This document shows, piece after piece, positions 8,001 to 11,676 of a DNA stretch of 17,064 bases; positions within the stretch are counted from its first letter, which is position 1, and every line of letters starts with the position of its first letter. The stretch covers positions 1 through 17,064 of the forward strand of contig JACOVP010000035.1 in the NCBI GenBank assembly GCA_016177265.1, in the 5' to 3' direction. The notes under the pieces are model-generated. The model made no database searches. It had not been told where the DNA came from and saw nothing but the letters and a program-made list of their open reading frames with translations. The stretch is from Candidatus Woesearchaeota archaeon (GTDB lineage: Archaea; Nanobdellota; Nanobdellia; SCGC-AAA011-G17; UBA489). Position numbers and translations under genes: made by a program.

Positions 8001-8376
8001 ACTTCCGAAAATCGGCAAGTCGCTGAATCTCTATCTGCGCGATCCCAATCTGCCCAACACCCCTTATGTGGTGCTTTTGGGTTTGACCGGCACTTCACCT
8101 GGCATTGATTTGGGCGACGGCCGGAAAATCCCGATAAACTACGATGCCCTTACGGAAATAAGTTTATATATCCCCAATGCCATCGGTCTTACTAATTCGC
8201 AAGACTGGCTGAACCGTTTTGGCACCGCCACCTCAACGTGGAATATTCCAAATGAACCCTTGCTTAAAGGAATAACAATTTACGCGGTCTTAGTGACGAT
8301 TGATCCAACCCAGAGCCAACTCTCAAAAATAGTGCGTTCTATATCAGCGCCAGTGCAGATTGAAATTCATTCATAA
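5041..8376 (+). CDS. Secreted subtilisin-like protease (S8) fused to a parallel beta-helix
   Basis: A 1111-aa protein with a signal peptide (residues 1-28) and a propeptide-like region (about 45-215). The S8 catalytic domain (about 230-550) has D249 in AEWDGG, H284 in HATHVGG, oxyanion N388 in SAGN and S483 in GTSMVAP, so the active site is complete. A jelly-roll domain of the KP-43 type follows (about 560-680). Next is a NosD/PbH1-type right-handed beta-helix (about 690-970) with the closing motif NYWSDYTGTDLDGDGIGDT, and then a C-terminal beta domain (about 985-1111) starting LYLRDPNLPNTPYVV. It probably digests proteins outside the cell; the beta-helix may bind carbohydrate or a surface. 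From about 5160 onward, GCC, GGC, CGC and CCG codons are much commoner than in neighbouring genes, which suggests horizontal transfer, while the first 40 codons look native. Confidence 0.93.
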   Translation: MQLSQHRFKISIIFAVLIALSFAQVVVSEEPADTSQKIGESDGGLPIYLKSREFVPKKGISDEVLKLTEEDEDGRFHVIVQFITNPSNEEKESLKSQGISLLDYLPEKAWFAAVSATGLENAASISNIYAVIEILPQDKIAPALFKRLADLQTGETQDFYLKFFNDVADSDIQELIPGAKKESDLSNIWKAALKTEDILEFAESDIVQWIDFYHPPLARHNDGSRTLINVEPVQDLGIRGSGVTVAEWDGGWVESTHQDFQNRIVIGDRTSSGGSCTNCKFEEHATHVGGTAVGDGVRSSGKYRGMAPEARIISYEWPYDIPELNLETFKAMDNFQASISQNSWGWLIDSIRGNCNQLGDYDLWSAEYDAIVRGSLGREIAVVFSAGNHGDGGYGCSPGYGTISGPGGTAKNTIVVGSLETDTRYLSPFSGRGPTDDGRVKPDLMAGGCEVGNDKAITSTFPGNTYSAIFNTPRGPVPACGTSMVAPAVSGSIALITQEYRRLFGSNPSPALLKAILIHTSKSSRNAAGGGSPPISYLGGYGVIDVAEAIKYLRIAKTNGFIKEGIIGDRVMHQYPITSWRGGGVVTLTWDDYPGTVNAPKALVNDLDVRLVGSGGQFIYPWVLDRNNPSATAIRGADRLNNVEQVTFMSWGSWGIPYTVEVFGNGIPQGPQKYFLLLSDQEKPQGECGAAPKDECFITQSTTFQPGTYYLPLGIAIRTNSSDLVLDCNGAVLDGMNLVDFANGLGVEKANAVTIKNCNITNYLGPIGEGRAIPLSAPSCSISSLTLIDNNLYNNGYGILGCAANAFISRNVIISGSRYGIEVSGQNHTITNNILKSNWRGLRTSIASTSIISGNIVDSNIDFGMIIIGQGNNIISNNIIKANRVGLETESATQATFIYNNFFKNNTISAREASGISNVNWNRLKDNGTNIVGGPFMGGNYWSDYTGTDLDGDGIGDTNIPYNANGSLVRGDYLPLTLSTPGILVDELPKIGKSLNLYLRDPNLPNTPYVVLLGLTGTSPGIDLGDGRKIPINYDALTEISLYIPNAIGLTNSQDWLNRFGTATSTWNIPNEPLLKGITIYAVLVTIDPTQSQLSKIVRSISAPVQIEIHS

Positions 8377-8484
8377 ATAAATGAACATGCAACTCTTCCC
8401 GATAAAAGTATTTGCTAGAACTTATACATAAAGAACAGCAAACAGAATAAAAATTATCTACACCAGCACAATTGCAAATCCAGT

Positions 8485-8520
8485 AAGGTTGCGGTGTACC
8501 TAGAGAAAGTATATAAATAA
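8485..8520 (+). pseudogene. Orphan 3' tail of an OB-fold gene (remnant 1)
   Basis: In frame this reads KVAVYLEKVYK followed by a stop, matching the C-terminus VAVYLEKTE of the intact OB-fold gene at 4101-4613. Nothing upstream resembles the rest of that protein. At DNA level its 24-nt core (8488-8511) differs from the remnants at 9181 and 10084 at only two positions. Confidence 0.55.
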
Positions 8521-8534
8521 AGTAATCTCGAATG

Positions 8535-8714
8535 TTACCGACTCTGATAAACTCCAGAGAAAGCAATAATAACTGCTATAACAATAGCAATACCTGTCCC
8601 TATCAAGATTCCTTGGATAAAGCTTCCCAAAAGAGTAGAAAATACTGCAGGAAATGCTATCATTAAAACCACAATTATTGCTACTAGTCTAATCATATCT
8701 TCATGATCTGACAT
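8535..8714 (-). CDS. Tiny two-TM membrane protein (third gene of operon)
   Basis: A 59-aa protein from an ATG at 8714 to a TAA at 8535. It begins MSDHEDMIRL and then has two hydrophobic helices (about 10-27 and 32-53) separated by a short GSFIQG turn, ending YQSR: a helical hairpin. A perfect GAGGAGG Shine-Dalgarno at 8720-8726, five bases before the ATG, lies inside the 3' end of the preceding 35-aa gene, and one base separates that gene's stop from this ATG. This tight coupling supports translation although the product is very small. No family was recognised. Confidence 0.65.
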   Translation of the reverse strand: MSDHEDMIRLVAIIVVLMIAFPAVFSTLLGSFIQGILIGTGIAIVIAVIIAFSGVYQSR

Positions 8715-8715
8715 T

Positions 8716-8823
8716 TTATCCTCCTCTTGATTTATAATAAAAATATAGGATTACTAAGATGAGTAATATAATGAGTATCATCCATTCGATTTGTCCTTTT
8801 TTATTTCTTGGAAAATGAATCAT
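8716..8823 (-). CDS. 35-aa single-TM microprotein (second gene of operon)
   Basis: The frame runs from an ATG at 8823, overlapping the upstream stop as ATGA, to a TAA at 8716. The protein has a basic N-terminus (HFPRNKKGQIEW), one hydrophobic helix (about residues 14-30) and the tail KSRGG. The KKGQIEW-plus-hydrophobic layout resembles an archaeal class III (pilin-type) signal peptide, although the Glu is at +3 relative to a cleavage before Gln rather than the usual +5. Overlap with the upstream gene and a one-base gap to the downstream gene indicate that it is really translated. Function unknown. Confidence 0.6.
   Translation of the reverse strand: MIHFPRNKKGQIEWMILIILLILVILYFYYKSRGG
8720..8726 (-). 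promoter_or_regulatory. Strong Shine-Dalgarno within the preceding tiny gene
   Basis: The minus strand reads GAGGAGG, five bases before the ATG at 8714. It also encodes the Arg-Gly-Gly end of the 35-aa protein. It is the strongest ribosome-binding site seen in the window. Confidence 0.7.
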
Positions 8824-9023
8824 TTTGCTCCCACTCGCTCTTTAATTTTCTGTATTTCATAGGTAAGATAAGCAAAATATATGAGGATGATCACAAATGC
8901 ATTCGCCAGTATGTAATCCCATCGTTGCATATTCCCTAAATTATATAGCAATCCATTGATAGCAGTAAAAGCAGCAAGTCCTCCGAAAATTGCTCCTAAA
9001 ATAGGCAAAAAACTCTTCACCAT
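8820..9023 (-). CDS. Small two-TM membrane protein (first gene of operon)
   Basis: A 67-aa protein from the ATG at 9023. An ATG four codons upstream (9035) also has a weak AAGGA before it, but the TATA box at 9046-9057 lies about 27 bp from 9023, matching the spacing seen at the other promoters here. The two hydrophobic segments (about 3-27 and 37-56) are joined by a loop containing NMQRWDY, and the tail is basic and helical (YEIQKIKERVGAK). Its stop overlaps the ATG of the 35-aa gene (ATGA). It heads a compact operon of three tiny membrane proteins between two OB-fold remnants. No family was recognised. Confidence 0.65.
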   Translation of the reverse strand: MVKSFLPILGAIFGGLAAFTAINGLLYNLGNMQRWDYILANAFVIILIYFAYLTYEIQKIKERVGAK

Positions 9024-9045
9024 ATGCTTATACATAAAATCCTTC

Positions 9046-9057
9046 TTTATAAATATT
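9046..9057 (-). promoter_or_regulatory. TATA box for the tiny membrane-protein operon
   Basis: The minus strand reads AATATTTATAAA. Its centre is about 27 bp from the ATG at 9023 and only 16 bp from the ATG at 9035, favouring the downstream start. Confidence 0.45.
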
Positions 9058-9095
9058 TTCCTTTAGGTGACCAGAACGAACTTCTCCGCTCCTTG

Positions 9096-9123
9096 TTGCG
9101 CTTTCGCCTTCGGCTTAGAGCAA
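9096..9123. other. Imperfect inverted repeat / possible hairpin
   Basis: The outer arms TTGCGCT (9096-9102) and AGAGCAA (9117-9123) pair at six of seven positions. An inner GCC-TTC-GGC stem-loop sits at 9106-9114. The stretch is more GC-rich than its surroundings and lies between the membrane-protein operon and the direct repeat. Its role is unknown and chance cannot be excluded. Confidence 0.25.
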
Positions 9124-9168
9124 TTAACAGGCATTAAGTCCAATCAGCCTCGGGGCACTTACTATTCG

Positions 9169-9219
9169 ATAATTGTTGAGAATAAAGAAGTTGCTGTGTA
9201 TCTAGAGAAAGTAGACTAA
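9169..9219 (+). pseudogene. Orphan 3' tail of an OB-fold gene (remnant 2)
   Basis: Read in frame it gives IIVENKEVAVYLEKVD and a stop, matching GIVFASKVAVYLEKTE at the end of the intact OB-fold protein. The frame stays open back to a GTG at 9067, but the residues before IIV do not resemble the OB-fold protein, so a junction lies near 9169. Most of the remnant lies inside the left copy of the 89-bp direct repeat. Confidence 0.6.
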
Positions 9220-9264
9220 AGACTAAGAAATAAAAGAGAGGTGTAAGACACTTCCTATGAGATG
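9176..9264 (+). repeat. Direct repeat, left copy (89 bp)
   Basis: This segment matches 10079-10167 at 85 of 89 positions by eye. It contains the 3' end of an OB-fold gene, its stop codon and about 45 bp of following sequence. Its right end overlaps the stop and last codons of the short hicB gene. The repeats lie 903 bp apart in the same orientation and enclose hicB and the fic/doc pair. Confidence 0.9.
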
Positions 9265-9413
9265 CCTAAATATGCTTGGATCGCTTCTCTGGTCCGATCT
9301 ATCAATTGGTCAATTGTTTGACCTTGGGTATGACATCCGGGAAGTTCGACCACCTCAGAGACGTACCATCCGTCTTCATCACGTTCTATTATAACAGTAT
9401 ATTTTCTTGCCAT
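9255..9413 (-). CDS. Solitary short HicB-family antitoxin-like protein
   Basis: A 52-aa protein from an ATG at 9413 to a TAG at 9255. The sequence starts MARKYTVIIERDEDGWYVSE and contains ELPGCHTQGQT, followed by an amphipathic helix DQLIDRTREAIQAYL. This is the characteristic HicB partial RNase-H-like fold. No C-terminal DNA-binding domain is present, and no hicA-like toxin frame was seen on either side. The last codons and stop lie inside the left direct repeat, so the C-terminus may have been cut off by the recombination that made the repeat. Its TATA box is at 9432-9443. It could be a degraded toxin-antitoxin relic or one of the stand-alone archaeal HicB-like proteins. Confidence 0.8.
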   Translation of the reverse strand: MARKYTVIIERDEDGWYVSEVVELPGCHTQGQTIDQLIDRTREAIQAYLGIS

Positions 9414-9431
9414 AATGGATATATTTCAGTG

Positions 9432-9443
9432 TATTTTATATAC
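9432..9443 (-). promoter_or_regulatory. TATA box for hicB-like gene
   Basis: The minus strand reads GTATATAAAATA, centred about 25 bp upstream of the ATG at 9413. No gene lies between this promoter and hicB, so the gene is expressed alone, without a hicA before it. Confidence 0.55.
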
Positions 9444-9532
9444 TTTTCTATCGCTTGCCACCTACGTCATACTGTCGCTCCGCTTCAGAACAGCATATAA
9501 AAGAGATCCAAGAGAATCTGGTCAGAGCAGAG

Positions 9533-9655
9533 CTAAAGGTTACCGATTGCCGCAAGAAGCTTCCTATGGCCCTGAATCAATTTCTTGAATCTCTCAATCT
9601 CTTCCACGACGATTTCGTATCGTTTATTGTCTCGTAAATTCTCTGATTTTTCCAT
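9533..9655 (-). CDS. 40-aa helical protein overlapping fic/doc; candidate antitoxin
   Basis: The frame runs from an ATG at 9655 to a TAG at 9533 and overlaps the 3' end of the Fic/Doc gene by 32 bases in another frame. An AGGAGTG Shine-Dalgarno sits seven to eight bases before the ATG, inside the Fic coding sequence. The product is charged and almost wholly helical, with RYEIVVEEIERFKKLIQGHR in the middle and the C-terminus LLAAIGNL. It looks like a short amphipathic helix partner rather than noise, and I recall similar small proteins ending in an IGNL/IGKL-type motif next to archaeal Fic genes; that memory needs checking. The partner of Doc in phage P1 (Phd) is encoded before the toxin and looks unrelated. 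An antitoxin role is inferred from position. Confidence 0.55.
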   Translation of the reverse strand: MEKSENLRDNKRYEIVVEEIERFKKLIQGHRKLLAAIGNL

Positions 9656-10025
9656 GTTTTAACCACTCCTTCATTTCATCATGCGAATAATGATTCTCTC
9701 GTATTCCCTGCATAACTCTTGCAGAGTTTGGATCATCTTTGACACCGAATTTGTGAGCATTGGTGAGTATGAAATCCTTTATCACTATAAATGCAGTCCT
9801 TCTATTGCCACTTGCGAATGGATGCTGTCTGATAAGCTCTCTCAACAATACAACAGCTTTGTCATAGACATCGCCATTTGTTTCTTCGCATTTTCGGATA
9901 GCATCTATTATCTTACTTTTACTAAGGACTTCAGATTTATCTGCTTTTCTGACTCTTATAAGCTCCAAAGCAAGAAAATTATATTCGATGATCTTCTCGA
10001 CTGTTGGATAGATTATTTCAGCCAT
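9624..10025 (-). CDS. Fic/Doc-family protein (toxin-like)
   Basis: A 133-aa, all-helical protein of Doc length. The core motif HPFASGNRRTA is at residues 68-78, with the catalytic His at 68. The motif is intermediate between Fic (HPFxxGNGR) and Doc (HxFxxANKR), so AMP transfer and phosphate transfer are both conceivable; the target is unknown. No N-terminal inhibitory helix of the Fic type (S/T-xxxE-G/N) is evident, so control would have to come from a partner, plausibly the overlapping 40-aa protein. The start ATG at 10025 lies 27 bp from a TATA box at 10047-10056. The gene sits between the two direct repeats and is part of the accessory island. Confidence 0.88.
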   Translation of the reverse strand: MAEIIYPTVEKIIEYNFLALELIRVRKADKSEVLSKSKIIDAIRKCEETNGDVYDKAVVLLRELIRQHPFASGNRRTAFIVIKDFILTNAHKFGVKDDPNSARVMQGIRENHYSHDEMKEWLKHGKIREFTRQ

Positions 10026-10046
10026 GGTATTGTTATAAATAACAGG

Positions 10047-10056
10047 GTTTATAAAC
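10047..10056 (-). promoter_or_regulatory. TATA box for the fic/doc gene
   Basis: The minus strand reads GTTTATAAAC, a perfect palindrome, centred 27 bp upstream of the ATG at 10025. A second TATA-like stretch (TTTATAAC) lies at about 10032-10039. The symmetry could also serve repressor binding, which is speculative. Confidence 0.5.
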
Positions 10057-10078
10057 GTTTATTCCGAGCCAGCCCATA

Positions 10079-10167
10079 TTGAGAATAAAGAAGTTGCTGT
10101 GTATCTAGAGAAAGTAGACTAAAGACTAAAAAATAAAAGAGAGATGGAAGACACTTCCTACGAGATG
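10079..10167 (+). repeat. Direct repeat, right copy (89 bp)
   Basis: This is the partner of 9176-9264, with four differences in 89 positions. The homology starts at TTGAG, just before the OB-fold tail, and ends at GATG; sequences outside these limits differ. Recombination between the copies would remove 903 bp carrying hicB, fic/doc and the 40-aa gene. Confidence 0.9.
10084..10122 (+). pseudogene. Orphan 3' tail of an OB-fold gene (remnant 3)
   Basis: In frame this encodes NKEVAVYLEKVD and a stop, identical to remnant 2 and like the end of the intact OB-fold protein. There is no OB-fold coding sequence upstream; the adjacent DNA is the promoter region of fic/doc. Confidence 0.6.
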
Positions 10168-10239
10168 GGCTAGAAGGTCTAGATGGTGTTTTTACGAGAG
10201 ATTGCTTCTAAAAAAGTTAGATAAAATTTAGTTCCGGCG

Positions 10240-10446
10240 TTATGCTGCAATCTTTGCAGATTCAATGACATTTCTTACATCACCAGAAAATATCTTACTC
10301 GCATGCAATATCTCAATGGCAATAATCGACCCATCTTTTGATACATCAATGACTATTCCATTTGGCAGTTCGATGCTTTTCCAATAGGGCTTATCTAATA
10401 GTTGGATGTTCATCATATCATCTTCTTTGCTGTATGTTTGTTCCAT
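10240..10446 (-). CDS. DUF2283 family small protein, probable antitoxin
   Basis: A 68-aa protein with the DUF2283 core: an IELPNGIVIDVSKDGSIIAI strand-turn-strand followed by EILHASK. Members of this family are small beta-rich proteins that often accompany DUF4258 proteins and are regarded as the antitoxin half of such pairs (known of the family, not shown here). Its ATG lies one base after the stop of the DUF4258-like gene (TAG-C-ATG), so the two are co-translated from the promoter at 10703-10712. The first 12 or so residues precede the usual start of the domain, and the Met pair at residues 11-12 could be an alternative start. Confidence 0.75.
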   Translation of the reverse strand: MEQTYSKEDDMMNIQLLDKPYWKSIELPNGIVIDVSKDGSIIAIEILHASKIFSGDVRNVIESAKIAA

Positions 10447-10447
10447 G

Positions 10448-10681
10448 CTAATCCAACCAATACGAGGTTACAATGGTTTTTATATCTTTCCCTTTCTCTC
10501 TATACACTACTTTTAGTAACCTGCCTGATGGGGGAATCCTGCTAATTGCATTCCAGACCTCCTCCCATGTTCGATCCTTCAACTTGCTTGAATTTAAGAT
10601 GCAATACTCAATCATATCATCTGTTATGTCGGGACGTGAATGTCTTTTTTTCGCCCAATATTCTGAAGGGATAATGTGCAT
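10448..10681 (-). CDS. DUF4258-like small protein, probable toxin partner
   Basis: A 77-aa protein with a helical, basic N-terminal half (KKRHSRPDITDDMIEYCIL) and a C-terminal beta hairpin (RLLKVVYREKGKDIKTIV) ending TSYWLD. This layout matches DUF4258, a RelE/BrnT-like fold. Together with the DUF2283 gene one base downstream it forms the commonly seen DUF4258/DUF2283 pair, thought to be a type II toxin-antitoxin module; the activity is not established from this sequence. The ATG at 10681 lies 27 bp from a clear TATA box, consistent with a leaderless mRNA. Confidence 0.65.
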   Translation of the reverse strand: MHIIPSEYWAKKRHSRPDITDDMIEYCILNSSKLKDRTWEEVWNAISRIPPSGRLLKVVYREKGKDIKTIVTSYWLD

Positions 10682-10702
10682 GGTAGAACGGGGAGAGTCT
10701 CT

Positions 10703-10712
10703 CTATTTATAG
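10703..10712 (-). promoter_or_regulatory. TATA box for the DUF4258/DUF2283 operon
   Basis: The minus strand reads CTATAAATAG, itself nearly palindromic, centred 27 bp upstream of the ATG at 10681. Confidence 0.55.
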
Positions 10713-10825
10713 CTTACGCCAGAACTAAACTCAAATGCTACGCAACAATACTTAGTTGCAATAAGCTCTTGCCCCATCTTATTAAATAAAGAACAACAAA
10801 GAGAAAGAACGGTGCCTAAAAATAG

Positions 10826-11620
10826 CTAGAACCTCTTCTTAAGATAAAGTAATAGAGCACTATCTCCTTGAGCATCAGAAAATGCAGCCTGCTCATATCC
10901 TATAATAACATCAAGACGTTCCGTAAGTTTGATATCCCAGTACATCCCTGCTTTCTGTGTCCCAAGACGCAGATCAATGCTGGAGTGTGCCTGTTCTCCA
11001 AATAAGAGTTGTGTTGGTCCATCAGAAAGCTGAGCTAATCCTTTCATCGCTCCCCTGTAGACTCTGGCAACATCATTATTGCCATCTTCTAAGAAGACTT
11101 TTTTGACCAGACGCCCTACTTTCCCCAGAGGAACAGCTGGCTCCTCACGTTCAGATCTGCTGTGACCAACAAACCAGCTATCATCAGAATTCCAAGGAGA
11201 AGAACCAGGAAAGGAAGAATACTCATTACCAGACTCAGCAGTATAAAGAGAAGGAAAAGAAATCGGAGGCAAAGAAAAGAGTTGCAGCTGGAGTGCAGAA
11301 GAAGAGAAAGGAGAAGAAGGTTGTGCAGTGAGAGACAAAGGACCTAGGGCATAGTCTTGTGGAGAAGGATCTTGAGAGGATGAAGAAAATGAATAATCAA
11401 CAGCAGACTGGAAAGGCAAAGCTGCTTCAGCAGCAGGAAACGGTCCATGAATCCGCTCTTCTAAGGAGAGTAAAGATGGATCAGACAGAGAAGCATCAGG
11501 TGTGCTAACATCTTCAGACGATACTGGTGTTCCTATAAGCTGTAATAATGCTGTACTCTCTTCCCGAGAAGCAGGATCAAGAGAATACTGGCAAGAGGCA
11601 AGTCCCAGCACCACCCCCAA
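10826..11620 (-). CDS. Ser/Pro-rich lipoprotein-like protein with beta-rich C-terminus
   Basis: The coordinates use a TTG at 11620, but the reading frame is open back to 11653. A fuller signal peptide starts at an ACG at 11647: TTYRRRGLGLGVVLGLASCQ, with Arg-rich n-region, hydrophobic h-region and lipobox LASC. GGAAG at 11657-11661 is nine bases before that ACG, and a TATA box lies at 11682-11695. After the Cys comes a long Ser/Pro-rich, low-complexity region (about residues 12-160), likely an unfolded surface linker. A short beta-rich C-terminal domain (about 165-264) follows, with alternating strands such as YWDIKLTERLDVIIGY and the ending ALLLYLKKRF. The protein is probably tethered outside the membrane by lipidated Cys. 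No family was recognised. Confidence 0.65.
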   Translation of the reverse strand: MGVVLGLASCQYSLDPASREESTALLQLIGTPVSSEDVSTPDASLSDPSLLSLEERIHGPFPAAEAALPFQSAVDYSFSSSSQDPSPQDYALGPLSLTAQPSSPFSSSALQLQLFSLPPISFPSLYTAESGNEYSSFPGSSPWNSDDSWFVGHSRSEREEPAVPLGKVGRLVKKVFLEDGNNDVARVYRGAMKGLAQLSDGPTQLLFGEQAHSSIDLRLGTQKAGMYWDIKLTERLDVIIGYEQAAFSDAQGDSALLLYLKKRF

Positions 11621-11676
11621 TCCTAAACCGCGTCGTCTATAAGTCGTAAAAGGTCACTTCCTTTGATCGCTAGTAG

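Noticed and set aside
5039..8396. Matching ACATGCAACT at the subtilase start (5039) and just after its end (8386)
   Set aside because: Only ten bases match and the similarity stops at once, too short to call an insertion target duplication by eye.
8339..8566. 75-aa minus-strand frame after the subtilase
   Set aside because: It overlaps the subtilase end, OB-fold remnant 1 and the end of the tiny-protein operon, and its Cys/Tyr-rich sequence looks like translated non-coding DNA.
9455..10082. Plus-strand frames 9455-9637 and 9681-10082 opposite fic/doc
   Set aside because: They are antisense to the Fic/Doc protein and the 40-aa gene; no domain or start signal was seen.
10473..10712. Plus-strand frame opposite the DUF4258-like gene
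   Set aside because: The minus-strand frame has the TATA box, the partner gene and a plausible domain; this one has none.
8424..10806. Similar A-rich stretches near 8427 and 10787 (ATAAAGAACA-like)
   Set aside because: Low-complexity A-rich sequence with several mismatches; likely chance in AT-rich spacers.
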